From assembly GCA_028687585.1 (NCBI GenBank), contig JAQTZV010000009.1, forward strand, positions 113,434-177,433: a stretch of 64,000 nucleotides of DNA, in the 5' to 3' direction. Origin of the DNA: Desulfuromonadaceae bacterium (lineage in GTDB: Bacteria > Desulfobacterota > Desulfuromonadia > Geobacterales > Pseudopelobacteraceae). Shown here piece by piece: positions 20,346 through 28,810 of this stretch (within the stretch, counting starts at the first letter, position 1; each line of letters opens with the position of its first letter). A program made the position numbers and the translations under genes. The notes beneath the pieces were generated by a model. That model ran no database searches and was not told the DNA's origin. It saw only the letters and a list, made by a program, of their open reading frames with translations.

Positions 20346-21149
20346 ATGACTCCGTGTGAAACGACAAAACCATCTGCCGGGTTCAAGGCTACTCAACTGT
20401 TCAGAAAGTTGCGGCATGGTGTCGGCAAAGCTATTGGCGACTTCGGGCTGATCGAAAAAGGAGATCGTATTGCGGTGGCCGTTTCCGGCGGCAAGGACTC
20501 ATACACGCTGCTTCTTCTGCTTGAAGAGCTGCGCAGAAGAGCTCCGGTGCCATTCGAACTGGTTGCCGTCAACATTGATTCCGGTTACCCCGGCTACCGC
20601 ACCGATGTCATAGAAAAATTTTTCCGGGAGAACAAATTTACCTACCGCATGGTACCGAGTGAGCATTTCGCCATTATTACAGAAAAACGGCGCCCCGGTT
20701 CCTCTTACTGTTCGATCTGCTCGCGCCTGAAACGGGGGGCGCTCTACGAAGCCGCTCAGACCCTGGGGTGCAATAAACTGGCACTTGGTCATCATCAGGA
20801 CGATTTTATTGAGACACTGCTGCTGAACCAGTTTTTTGTCGGCTCACTCAAGTCGATGTCTGCGTCGATGCTGGCCGATAACGGCATTATTACCGTAATC
20901 AGGCCCCTGGTGTATCTCGCGGAGGAAGACATCATCGCTTTTTCCCGTCAAGCGGAACTCCCCGTGGTCTGTTGCTGCTGTCCAGTCTGCGGCAGTGCTG
21001 ACATGCAGCGCAAGCGAATGAAACGGCTGCTCACGGAGTTACAGGTCGATATCCCGCACATCAAGAACAGCATGTTGAAAGCACTGTCAAACGTTCACCC
21101 CCGCCATCTCCTTGATCCTTCGCTGCGCCGGGATACGACAGGAACGTGA
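20346..21149 (+). CDS. ttcA: TtcA-family tRNA thiolation PP-loop protein
   Basis: ATP pyrophosphatase-type protein of 267 residues. It has the PP-loop SGGKDSYTLL near residue 50, CSICSRLKRG near 120 (two Cys of the Fe-S site), LGHHQDDFIETLLLNQFF, and CCCCPVCGSADMQRKRMK near 215. This is the arrangement of TtcA, which makes 2-thiocytidine 32 in tRNA. It probably shares the metX transcript. The C-terminus overlaps a possible small antisense gene. Confidence 0.88.
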   Translation: MTPCETTKPSAGFKATQLFRKLRHGVGKAIGDFGLIEKGDRIAVAVSGGKDSYTLLLLLEELRRRAPVPFELVAVNIDSGYPGYRTDVIEKFFRENKFTYRMVPSEHFAIITEKRRPGSSYCSICSRLKRGALYEAAQTLGCNKLALGHHQDDFIETLLLNQFFVGSLKSMSASMLADNGIITVIRPLVYLAEEDIIAFSRQAELPVVCCCCPVCGSADMQRKRMKRLLTELQVDIPHIKNSMLKALSNVHPRHLLDPSLRRDTTGT

Positions 21150-21281
21150 AAACTCCCGGTGCTTCATTTCAGCACCGCTCCGCATCCTGATCCTGATTCC
21201 CATGTCTGCGAGCATATCAACTGTTGAATACCAGCCACTTACGGCTACAACGGCTACACCTGCTATCATTATTGCTTCCAT
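21087..21281 (-). CDS. Possible small membrane protein
   Basis: Frame of 64 residues from an ATG with AGGGGG about ten bases upstream. The N-terminal 15 residues (EAIMIAGVAVVAVSG) are hydrophobic enough for a membrane anchor; the rest is basic and contains several Arg and Lys. It overlaps the last 63 bases of ttcA on the opposite strand. No family is recognised. The good ribosome site is the main support. Confidence 0.35.
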   Translation of the reverse strand: MEAIMIAGVAVVAVSGWYSTVDMLADMGIRIRMRSGAEMKHREFSRSCRIPAQRRIKEMAGVNV

Positions 21282-21389
21282 TGGCACACCCCCTGATAAT
21301 TGTATGAAAATGAGTATACCGGCAAGATACGACAGAATATGTCATTTTGAAAATTAAGCACAAAATTATGAAACATCGCAGGAACATGT

Positions 21390-22334
21390 ATGAAGAATGA
21401 ACAGCCTGAAAAAGTGCTGCAATGGCTGCAGTCAAAACCGTCTCTGAACGAACTTGGTGATAAGTTCCCCGAAATACGGGAGAGCGTACGGCGCGAACTG
21501 GCTGAAATTGTTGCCAGTGGCTCATCTGCCGGGCTGCCGGCGTACCTCAAGCGGATGATGCAGGAAGAGCGGTTTTTAGGGAAGAAACATCACAACAGTC
21601 GCGGAGATATGAAAACAGCCGCCACATTAATGGAACAGGTTGCACGCACTCGAATGGCACACCTGGCAATAAAGCAGCATCTGATTTCGGAGGCGACCGG
21701 GGTTGAAAAAGGAACGGTGCGTTTTAACCTTTTTAATGGTTATCTTGCCCAAAAACTTCTTTTTAGCGATGGTCTGGAGCGTAAACCGGCATCACAGTTC
21801 TGGTTCCGTATTATCTGGCCGCTGCTGTGGCAGCGGCGGCTCCTTATGCCGCTCGTTCAGCCGGAGGGGATATATTGTTTTTACTCCGGGCTTCTGGTTA
21901 CGGCCCTTGCAGAGTTGATAGGGACACGGAGCTGTCTGGAAATTGCTGCAGGAGACGGGACATTGACACGGTTTCTGGTTGACAGGGGGATTGCAATTAC
22001 GGCGACTGATGACCAAAGCTGGAGTCACGAGGTCAAATATCCGGAATTTGTGGTGAAGCGGGATGCTCAGGAGGCACTCCGAGAGTACACTCCCGAAGTG
22101 GCTCTCTGCTCATGGCCGCCGGCCGGCAATACCTTTGAACAGCAGGTGTTCAGGACCAAAAGTGTGCAGATGTATATTGTCATCAGCAGTCGGCATCGCT
22201 TTGCCGCCGGGAACTGGGAGGAGTACCATGCGCAATCAGCCTTTGAGTTTGCGGAAGATACACGGTTGAGCCGTCTCGTACTACCGCCGGAACTGGATGC
22301 AGCGGTGTATGTTTTTCGAAGAAAACAGGCATGA
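21390..22334 (+). CDS. SAM-dependent methyltransferase
   Basis: Protein of 314 residues. The class I SAM-binding motif CLEIAAGDGTLTRFL lies near residue 190, followed by an acidic strand end (ATDDQSW). Residues 1-110 are helical, with many charged residues and no known domain. The segment LCSWPP near 245 sits where the catalytic (D/N/S)PP(Y/W) motif of amino-methyltransferases would be, though the first residue is W here. The substrate is unknown. It converges with motB 40 bases downstream. Confidence 0.75.
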   Translation: MKNEQPEKVLQWLQSKPSLNELGDKFPEIRESVRRELAEIVASGSSAGLPAYLKRMMQEERFLGKKHHNSRGDMKTAATLMEQVARTRMAHLAIKQHLISEATGVEKGTVRFNLFNGYLAQKLLFSDGLERKPASQFWFRIIWPLLWQRRLLMPLVQPEGIYCFYSGLLVTALAELIGTRSCLEIAAGDGTLTRFLVDRGIAITATDDQSWSHEVKYPEFVVKRDAQEALREYTPEVALCSWPPAGNTFEQQVFRTKSVQMYIVISSRHRFAAGNWEEYHAQSAFEFAEDTRLSRLVLPPELDAAVYVFRRKQA

Positions 22335-22374
22335 CGAAGAGTGGCGCGAGGTATTCCGTGTGGCAGGAATCAGC

Positions 22375-23160
22375 TCAGGGTTCGCCGCGCTCAGCTTCTG
22401 CAGAGGACATTACCAGATCAACGCGTCGATTTCTGGCGCGTCCTTCGGGCGTTGCATTATCAGCTATGGGGCGGAATTCAGCATAACCGGTCGCCGATAT
22501 TTTGTTGGCTTCGACGTCAAAATTTTTCAGCAGGTATTTCAGGCCATTTGTTGCACGAGCCGTTGACAGTTCCCAGTTTGACGGGAACTGAGACGTATGA
22601 ATCGGGACATTATCGGTATGGCCCTCGAGTCGCAACGGGTTATTGTACTGGGTCATTACGTCAGCAATGGTATTGATCAGTTCATATGCCTCAGGCTTGA
22701 TATCAGCCTGGCCGGAATTAAAAAAACCGGCTTCCTTGAGACTGACGACCAGTCCTCGTCGTGTAATTTCCAGTGTCACCTTGTTTTGAGCGCCCTGTTT
22801 AACAAGATATGCTTCAACGGCGGCTTTAATCTGACGGAAATCCTTCTCATCGGCCCGCGTTTTGGCATGACCGCTCCGCGTACGACCGATGGGTTGAACT
22901 TTTACTTCCGGCTTGAGTGATGGAATTATGGTGAGCGCTTGAGAGGGAATTACGTTGACTTTAGGGGCCGGCGCACCGGCGGTCGCCATGCCGAATGATG
23001 CTTGAATGGACTGCATGACCTCTTCAACTTTCTTCTTGTCACTCTGCCCCATCGCATATAACACGACAAAAACAGCAAACAGCAATGTAATGAAGTCGGC
23101 GTAGGAGACAAGCCAACGTTCGTGGTTAACATGCTTTTCCGGTTCTTTTTTGAGCGCCAT
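22375..23160 (-). CDS. motB: Flagellar motor stator protein MotB
   Basis: Stator subunit of 261 residues. A single N-terminal membrane helix contains the proton-carrying aspartate D22 (VSYADFITLLFAVF). A C-terminal OmpA-type peptidoglycan-binding domain has LRLEGHTDNVPI and NWELSTARA. It starts 6 bases after motA, as the last gene of flbD-motA-motB. Confidence 0.96.
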   Translation of the reverse strand: MALKKEPEKHVNHERWLVSYADFITLLFAVFVVLYAMGQSDKKKVEEVMQSIQASFGMATAGAPAPKVNVIPSQALTIIPSLKPEVKVQPIGRTRSGHAKTRADEKDFRQIKAAVEAYLVKQGAQNKVTLEITRRGLVVSLKEAGFFNSGQADIKPEAYELINTIADVMTQYNNPLRLEGHTDNVPIHTSQFPSNWELSTARATNGLKYLLKNFDVEANKISATGYAEFRPIADNATPEGRARNRRVDLVMSSAEAERGEP

Positions 23161-23166
23161 GGCCGG

Positions 23167-23913
23167 TCAGTGCCCGCCTACGTAGGCCATAAGTTTCTGT
23201 TCGATAAAGTGCGGATTCTCTCCGTTCTGGATGGCAATGAGGCCTTCCAGTATCATTATTCGCCGCAACATCTCCTCTTTCATTCGTATCTTGAGTTTTG
23301 TTCCTATGGGCAGACAGATAACATTGGCAACAAGCAGGCCATAAATAGTTGCAACGAACGCAACGGCGATACCACCCCCGAGCTTGGTTGTATCCGAGAG
23401 GTTGCCCATAACGTGTATCAGACCAAGAACAGCACCAATGATGCCGATAGTCGGCGCAAATCCTCCCGCCGCTTCAAAAAACTCAACTGAATGCTTGAAA
23501 TGATCTTCGTAGGCCATGATGTCGGCTTCCAGCGTTTCACGCAGTTTTTGGGGATCAATACCGTCAACCACCAGTGAGATCCCCTTTTTTATGAATGGGT
23601 CGCGAACCGACTGGGCCTCCTGTTCCAGCGAAATTAAACCGTTACGCCTCGCTTTGGTAGCATAGTTTATGATGTCTTTTACAACCTGTTCATGATCCAC
23701 TTTTGTCGGCAAAAACGCAATTTTAATGTTCTTTAATGCACCGATAATAGAGGATAGCGGGAAGCAGACGAATGTTGCGCCAAAAGTTCCCCCTAACACT
23801 ATTAATGCTGCGGTAGGCTGGACCAATGCAGAGAAGTGAACACCTTCGATTATCGCTCCGCCAATAATTGATCCGAAAGCAAGTGCTATGCCAACAATGG
23901 TAGCTAAATCCAT
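23167..23913 (-). CDS. motA: Flagellar motor stator protein MotA
   Basis: Integral membrane stator subunit of 248 residues with four membrane segments (starting DLATIVGIALAFGSII, LVQPTAALIVLGGTFGAT, APTIGIIGAVLGLIHVM and GIAVAFVATIYGLLVAN). The MotA/TolQ/ExbB signature lies in the third and fourth. Proline positions in the two last helices fit MotA. It is followed by motB. Confidence 0.96.
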   Translation of the reverse strand: MDLATIVGIALAFGSIIGGAIIEGVHFSALVQPTAALIVLGGTFGATFVCFPLSSIIGALKNIKIAFLPTKVDHEQVVKDIINYATKARRNGLISLEQEAQSVRDPFIKKGISLVVDGIDPQKLRETLEADIMAYEDHFKHSVEFFEAAGGFAPTIGIIGAVLGLIHVMGNLSDTTKLGGGIAVAFVATIYGLLVANVICLPIGTKLKIRMKEEMLRRIMILEGLIAIQNGENPHFIEQKLMAYVGGH

Positions 23914-23916
23914 ACG

Positions 23917-24243
23917 CTAATAATCCCGACTGTGGAATGGAGTGTGGTCGTGTTTACCTTGTGTGCTGACGGTAAGCATACCGTCTGCCTGGTTTTTGTC
24001 CAAGTGAAACTGACTGGCTCTGACTCGGCCCAGGTATTTCTTAGCTGTTCGGATTGCTCCCCGCCGTGAAATCTTTGCACGGAAGGCAATTATCCGGCTT
24101 ATGATAGCGCTGGCCCGATCGATAACGATATATCGATTGCCGTTAAAAAGAGTGATAACGGTGTCCGGAGTTTCCTCAATACAGATGATGTGGTCCGGGT
24201 TCAGATACATCAGCTGTTTATCCAGGCGCGTTACTGCAATCAT
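23917..24243 (-). CDS. flbD: FlbD-family flagellar protein
   Basis: Small protein of 108 residues; the first 60 match FlbD (MIAVTRLDKQ, LNPDHIICIEETPDTVITLFNG). The start at 24243 fits the family N-terminus; the longer frame adds 21 hydrophobic residues not seen in FlbD. The C-terminal 48 residues after the domain are extra and basic. It is the first gene of flbD-motA-motB, three bases before motA. A TTGACC-N17-TTTATA sigma70-like pair lies upstream. Confidence 0.82.
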   Translation of the reverse strand: MIAVTRLDKQLMYLNPDHIICIEETPDTVITLFNGNRYIVIDRASAIISRIIAFRAKISRRGAIRTAKKYLGRVRASQFHLDKNQADGMLTVSTQGKHDHTPFHSRDY

Positions 24244-24343
24244 ATAAACCCCGATAGATGAGTGAGCAAATTCTATAAATATCAAAAGCCATACAAGGTC
24301 AAGCACTTTCTGTTCTTTTGGCCCTTATAATGCAGTCAGTCGG

Positions 24344-25435
24344 TTAGATGATGGCATCAATTGCATCAAAGTCAATGTAACGCTCTGCAATCGAATTTAT
24401 TAAGTTGATTTTTTCAAGATCTTCCGGTCCAATTTTTGAGACATGTTCACGAAGCTGGTAAAAAGTTTCCGAGGAGGTTTCCTTAATACGAATATACGGG
24501 ATGTTACTGTCATCCAGAATTCTTTGGGTTATGCTTGAAACAGGAACGTGGCCGGCAATAATCAGTCCGGCCAACCGCTTCTTGTACTCAGGAATATGGT
24601 GTAGAGCAGAAGCGGTAACGAGCAGCTCATCACGTGAACTGGTCACAATCAGCAAGGTTGACGCTTCCAGATGATCAATAACTATCTGTGAAGAGGCAGC
24701 GCCAAGCTGGATAGTATGACACAAACGTACTCTTTCAGCTGAATCACCGTGAAGCGGCAAACCAAGAAGTTCAGATATATGGTGCAGGGTCGGGTCTGCA
24801 AGGGTGGGAAGATAATCAAAGGCGCTTGTGACCATCATGCCACTGCCGGCAAAGGCCTTTTGTAAATAGGCGAGGGTATCTGCCCTTTTTTCCTTCACCA
24901 GTTTATTGGCCATTATGATGCGTACGTCGGCTCCTTCGCGCTGATACAGCGCAAGATTGAGCTCAACGGCATCGATGACATTGCCGATTCCGCCACCGGT
25001 CACCAGCAGAACCGGCGCATTCAGCTCCGCTGCAACCCGGGCATTGTTCATGCCGACGACCGAACCGACTCCGCCATGGCCGGCCCCCTCAATGATCAGG
25101 TAGTCATACTTTTTTTCCAGCGCGGCGCATGCAGCCCGAATCGCTTCGATAGGCGCCTTGGAATCAATCTCACCGTCAAGAAAACGACGGGTTGTTCCTG
25201 GTGACAACGTGACCGGAGACATAAGCGTGACATCATCTTCTACACCGAAGACGCTCGAAAACATCGCGGCGTCCTTATCGACAATAGTTCCGTTAAATAC
25301 GATCCATTTCGGACCGAGTGGCTTCATGAAGCCGACTCGCGCATACCGTTGCTGTGCCAGATGCATCAGCGAAAGACTGATGGTGGTTTTACCGCAATGC
25401 TGTCCGGTGGCGCCGATGAATATTTTTTTACACAC
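24344..25435 (-). CDS. P-loop NTPase with DRTGG domain
   Basis: Protein of 363 residues. The N-terminal 215 residues are a dethiobiotin-synthetase-like P-loop fold (GATGQHCGKTT, IIEGAGHGGVGSV). Residues 220-330 resemble the DRTGG domain found at the start of some phosphotransacetylases (LLIVTSSRDELLVTA, GLIIAGHVPVSS). No acetyltransferase domain follows. The GTG start has GGAGGAG a few bases upstream. It probably shares a transcript with the PilZ gene 18 bases upstream. A regulatory or ligand-sensing role is inference. Confidence 0.8.
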   Translation of the reverse strand: MCKKIFIGATGQHCGKTTISLSLMHLAQQRYARVGFMKPLGPKWIVFNGTIVDKDAAMFSSVFGVEDDVTLMSPVTLSPGTTRRFLDGEIDSKAPIEAIRAACAALEKKYDYLIIEGAGHGGVGSVVGMNNARVAAELNAPVLLVTGGGIGNVIDAVELNLALYQREGADVRIIMANKLVKEKRADTLAYLQKAFAGSGMMVTSAFDYLPTLADPTLHHISELLGLPLHGDSAERVRLCHTIQLGAASSQIVIDHLEASTLLIVTSSRDELLVTASALHHIPEYKKRLAGLIIAGHVPVSSITQRILDDSNIPYIRIKETSSETFYQLREHVSKIGPEDLEKINLINSIAERYIDFDAIDAII

Positions 25436-25453
25436 GCGTATCTCCTCCTGCTG

Positions 25454-25834
25454 TCAACGGGGTGTTGCGATTTTCTCGAAGAAATCATCAAAAACATCTT
25501 CGCCGGAAAGAAAACGAATAAATCGAACCCCCATCCCGCTTTTTTTAACGAGATGAAAGAGGTTTTGCGGTACTTTTTTTACCCACATGACCCGGCCCTC
25601 AATCTCAATAATTGAGCTGTCAGGGAGCGTAATTTGTATTTTTACTATTGCGTTAAGGGGGGCGGCATTGGGTGTCTTGATGAACATACCGGTCATTGAA
25701 ATATCATCAGTAAACGCCACTCTTGCAAGGTCATCGAGACCAAAGCGGATGGCAATTCGTTGCTTGATACGCCTGATGTCCCGTTTATCTGCCACGCTGT
25801 TCGACCCGGTGTCTGACTTGGAATAAGCTGCCAT
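25454..25834 (-). CDS. PilZ domain protein
   Basis: Protein of 126 residues with the c-di-GMP-binding PilZ layout: a basic switch (DKRDIRRIKQRIAIRF, residues 17-32) and the (D/N)-x-S-x-x-G motif DISMTGMFI. The first motif is not a textbook RxxxR but has RRIKQR, which can serve. It lies upstream of the DRTGG gene and near flbD-motAB, which suggests motility or surface control by c-di-GMP. Confidence 0.85.
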   Translation of the reverse strand: MAAYSKSDTGSNSVADKRDIRRIKQRIAIRFGLDDLARVAFTDDISMTGMFIKTPNAAPLNAIVKIQITLPDSSIIEIEGRVMWVKKVPQNLFHLVKKSGMGVRFIRFLSGEDVFDDFFEKIATPR

Positions 25835-25940
25835 CCTATACTGGTTAACGCACCATGCCAGAATTATTCCACAATTTCAATAGATAGCAGGTTGCAGGTG
25901 AAAATAGAGCATTCATTGGGTTGGCCCGTATCTGCCTAAC

Positions 25941-26013
25941 CCTGATAAACAGGATAAGTGCGTTAACGAAGCTGTTTTCTGCCTGAAAAGCGCAGAAATC
26001 AGCTTCTAACTTC
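25941..26013 (+). repeat. Structured repeat element, copy B
   Basis: Same layout as copy A at 17608: CCTG-ATAAA-CAGG, then a long hairpin from GTTA (25962) to TAAC (26007-26010) with the same AC bulge. One stem pair differs by compensation (A-T in copy A, G-C here at 25974/26000), a wobble becomes a G-C pair, and one T-T mismatch is present. It lies upstream of the TPP riboswitch. Confidence 0.7.
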
Positions 26014-26057
26014 CTAAAATTGAATTGACAGCGCAGCAGCAATCATCTACTTTGACG

Positions 26058-26140
26058 CAAAGCTGGGGGAGTTTCGACTGAGAGCGGTATAACCGCGACC
26101 CTTCGTACCTGATCCGGGTAATGCCGGCGTAGGGAAGCGC
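26058..26140 (+). ncRNA. TPP riboswitch (THI element)
   Basis: Matches the THI-box consensus: GGGGGAG, CTGAGAG, a variable stem GCGGTATAACCGC, then ACCCTTCGTACCTGATC, GGGTAATGCCGGCGTAGGGAA. It controls the thiamine genes immediately downstream by sensing thiamine pyrophosphate. Confidence 0.97.
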
Positions 26141-26161
26141 GACCGACTGATGTTCTCAACA

Positions 26162-26183
26162 AGCCGCTGCTGCGGTTTTTTTT
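26162..26183 (+). terminator. Terminator after the TPP riboswitch
   Basis: Short stem AGCCGC-TGCT-GCGGTT followed by eight T, placed between the aptamer and thiS, as expected for a transcription-attenuating expression platform. Confidence 0.75.
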
Positions 26184-26199
26184 GTGTGTGGAGGTTGAT

Positions 26200-26400
26200 A
26201 TGAAGATCCTGTTAAACGGAGATTTTGTAGAGACGGCAGAAGGGGCTACGATCGCGTCGCTTCTCCGGCAGCTTGACATCAGCCGGGAGCGGGTGGCGGT
26301 GGAGTTGAATGCCGATATAGCCCCGAAGGCTGACTATGAAAAACAGCTTCTTTGTGATGGCGATAAAATTGAAATAGTTCATTTTGTTGGTGGAGGGTAA
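26200..26400 (+). CDS. thiS: Sulfur carrier protein ThiS
   Basis: Ubiquitin-like protein of 66 residues ending in the Gly-Gly tail (FVGGG) that is adenylylated and thiocarboxylated to carry sulfur for the thiazole ring. The start at 26200 is supported by GAGG five bases upstream. Start of the riboswitch-controlled thiS-thiG-thiE operon. Confidence 0.95.
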   Translation: MKILLNGDFVETAEGATIASLLRQLDISRERVAVELNADIAPKADYEKQLLCDGDKIEIVHFVGGG

Positions 26401-26405
26401 CCGGT

Positions 26406-27185
26406 ATGACTCAAAATGCAGACACGTTGATTATTGGCGGGCGGGAGTTCACTTCACGCCTGATGGTCGGCACCGGTAAGTATGCCAGTTTTGAACAGAC
26501 CGCCCGGGCACTGGAAATCTCCGGTGCCCAGATCATTACCGTTGCAGTGCGCCGGGTAAATCTTGATCGCAGTAAAGAATCGCTGCTCGACTACATCGAC
26601 CTGAAAAAATACACACTGCTCCCCAACACTGCCGGCTGCTACACGGCTGAAGACGCTGTGCGCACCTGCCGCCTGGCCCGCGAGGCCGGCATGTCAGATT
26701 TTGTCAAACTGGAGGTCCTGGGCGACGAAAAAACCCTGTTCCCGGATAATGAAGAGCTGCTCAAGGCCGCAAAAATACTGATAGCAGATGGTTTTACCGT
26801 GCTGCCGTACTGTAGTGATGATGTGATTGTCTGTAAAAAACTGGAAGACCTCGGTTGTGCGGCAGTCATGCCTCTGGGCGCTCCGATCGGCAGTGGTCTT
26901 GGTATTCGCAATCCGTACAATATCCGTATCATTCTCGAGAATGTCACTGTGCCGGTAATTGTCGATGCAGGAGTTGGTTCAGCGTCCGATGCCGCAATCG
27001 CAATGGAGCTCGGGTGTGCCGGAGTTCTTATGAATACCGCCATTGCCGGAGCGCTGGACCCGATCGCCATGGCGGAAGCGATGAAGCTGGCGGTGATTGC
27101 CGGAAGATTGTCGTTCAAGGCCGGGCGGATACCCCGTAAGCTCTACGCGAATGCCTCAAGTCCACTTGACGGCATGATCGGTTAA
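26406..27185 (+). CDS. thiG: Thiazole synthase
   Basis: Forms the thiazole phosphate from deoxyxylulose phosphate, dehydroglycine and ThiS thiocarboxylate. The 259-residue TIM barrel has [15 protein letters not shown] at the start, [34 protein letters not shown] and [20 protein letters not shown], all family blocks. The ribosome site lies in the 3' end of thiS, 6 bases upstream. Confidence 0.97.
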   Translation: MTQNADTLIIGGREFTSRLMVGTGKYASFEQTARALEISGAQIITVAVRRVNLDRSKESLLDYIDLKKYTLLPNTAGCYTAEDAVRTCRLAREAGMSDFVKLEVLGDEKTLFPDNEELLKAAKILIADGFTVLPYCSDDVIVCKKLEDLGCAAVMPLGAPIGSGLGIRNPYNIRIILENVTVPVIVDAGVGSASDAAIAMELGCAGVLMNTAIAGALDPIAMAEAMKLAVIAGRLSFKAGRIPRKLYANASSPLDGMIG

Positions 27186-27194
27186 TTCCCGCAC

Positions 27195-27830
27195 GTGATG
27201 CAGATGTCAGACTTCAGCCTGTATCTGATTACTGATCGGCATCAGACCGGTGGCAGAGCGCTGACAGAGGTGGTGCGTCACTCCCTTGAGGGGGGCGTCA
27301 GAGCCGTTCAGCTTCGCGAGAAAGATCTCTCCGGAGCGGCACTGTATCGTCTGGCCGTGAAATTGAGGTTGCTCACGTCTGAATTTAATGCCCGACTTAT
27401 CATCAATGATCGCCCGGATATCGCTCTGGCTGTAGAGGCCGATGGCGTTCATGTCGGTGTCGGAAGCCTGCCTGTTGCCGTTGTCCGCCGCTTGATGGGA
27501 AAGGATAAAATCATCGGCTACTCAGCTCATGCCATCGATGAAGCCCTGTCCGCGCAAGCTGGCGGTGCCGATTTCGTCACCTTCGGTCCGGTGTACACCA
27601 CCCCTTCAAAAAGTGCGTATGGTGCACCGTGTGGTGTCAAAAAACTGGCAGAGGCAGCATCGGCATTAACTGTACCGGTCATCGGCCTGGGGGGGATCTC
27701 CGAGGCACGGGTTTTTGAAGTGCTGACTGCCAACGTACAGGGCATTGCAATGATCTCTGCCATAATGGCGGCAGCGGACCCACGCGCAGCTGCCGCATCC
27801 CTGCTGAAAAAGATTGAAGAGAATGCCTGA
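27195..27830 (+). CDS. thiE: Thiamine phosphate synthase
   Basis: Couples thiazole phosphate to HMP pyrophosphate. The TIM barrel of 211 residues has LYLITDRHQ, VQLREKDLSG, INDRPDIALAVEADGVHVG, TFGPVYTTPSKSAYG and IGLGGI. Three alternative starts (GTG 27195, ATG 27198, ATG 27204) all lack a good ribosome site. It lies 9 bases after thiG and overlaps the radical SAM gene by 8 bases. Confidence 0.94.
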   Translation: MMQMSDFSLYLITDRHQTGGRALTEVVRHSLEGGVRAVQLREKDLSGAALYRLAVKLRLLTSEFNARLIINDRPDIALAVEADGVHVGVGSLPVAVVRRLMGKDKIIGYSAHAIDEALSAQAGGADFVTFGPVYTTPSKSAYGAPCGVKKLAEAASALTVPVIGLGGISEARVFEVLTANVQGIAMISAIMAAADPRAAAASLLKKIEENA

Positions 27831-28770
27831 CACTCCTGATAAACGACTCCACCCACAACTGCACATAAACTCCTACGGGAACTATCTTCGTCACCGCTTT
27901 GGCTTCCGGGTCAGCAAGGTAAACGTGGATGCCGGCTTTACCTGCCCCAACCGAGATGGCAGCAAGGGGATCGGCGGCTGCATTTATTGTAATAACGTAT
28001 CGTTTTCCCCGAAAGGCACCCAAGCCATCGTACCACTGGAAGAGCAGATGGCCGCGGGAATAGCCTATCACCGCATTCGCCTCGGTTCCGATAAATTTAT
28101 CATATATTTCCAGAAATACACTAACACGTATGGCTCCGTTGAATTGCTGGCAGAGCTGTATCATCGTGCACTTGATCACCCCGATGTCATCGGAATCTCG
28201 GTCGGAACGCGGCCTGACTCCTTGAGCGACGAAGCGCTCGAGCTGTTGACCGATATCGCCCGAACAAAGTATGTCTGCCTTGAGCTGGGATTGCAGTCGA
28301 TGGATGACGGTATTTTGACTCGAATCAACCGTGGGCACACGCTGGATGATTTCATCGGTGCGGTGAAGCGGGCTACTGGTCGAAATTTCGACATATGTGC
28401 CCATCTTATCCATGGTTTTCCGGGAGAGAGTGCAGAAGAGTTTCTCAAGACGGCTGAACTAATGGCCGACTTGCCGATCGATTCGCTGAAACTGCATCAA
28501 CTGCATGCCGTTGCAGGTACGGAATTGGCGGAGCTGTATCGCCGTGGAGAGTTTGTTCCCCTAACGCTGGAGCAGTATGTAAGGACAATTGCAGACTTTC
28601 TTGAGTTGCTACCACCGCATATCGCCATTCAGCGGCTCTATGGCTCGGCTCCTCTCGACATCTGCGTTGCCCCGCAGTGGGGGTTGAAGAATAACCAGAT
28701 GTGGTACGCTATTGTCAATGAATTGACGAGACGCGGCAGCTGGCAGGGGTGCCGATTAGCGGCATCGTAA
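27823..28770 (+). CDS. TIGR01212-family radical SAM protein
   Basis: Protein of 315 residues with the iron-sulfur cluster motif CPNRDGSKGIGGCIYC, a C-x11-C-x2-C spacing of the YhcC/TIGR01212 group, followed by a partial TIM barrel (ISVGTRPDSL, CLELGLQSMDDGILTRINRGH). The function of this family is not established; a tRNA- or nucleic-acid-linked reaction has been suggested by its relation to Elp3. The ATG at 27823 lies inside the thiE end, with GAAGA just upstream. It is probably in the thi operon by position only. Confidence 0.88.
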   Translation: MPDTPDKRLHPQLHINSYGNYLRHRFGFRVSKVNVDAGFTCPNRDGSKGIGGCIYCNNVSFSPKGTQAIVPLEEQMAAGIAYHRIRLGSDKFIIYFQKYTNTYGSVELLAELYHRALDHPDVIGISVGTRPDSLSDEALELLTDIARTKYVCLELGLQSMDDGILTRINRGHTLDDFIGAVKRATGRNFDICAHLIHGFPGESAEEFLKTAELMADLPIDSLKLHQLHAVAGTELAELYRRGEFVPLTLEQYVRTIADFLELLPPHIAIQRLYGSAPLDICVAPQWGLKNNQMWYAIVNELTRRGSWQGCRLAAS

Positions 28771-28810
28771 CATTTCACCTGGTCACCCCAATCCGGTGTA
28801 ACGACGGGAA

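Noticed and set aside
27679..28413. 244-codon minus-strand frame
   Set aside because: Opposite thiE and the radical SAM gene, both well supported.
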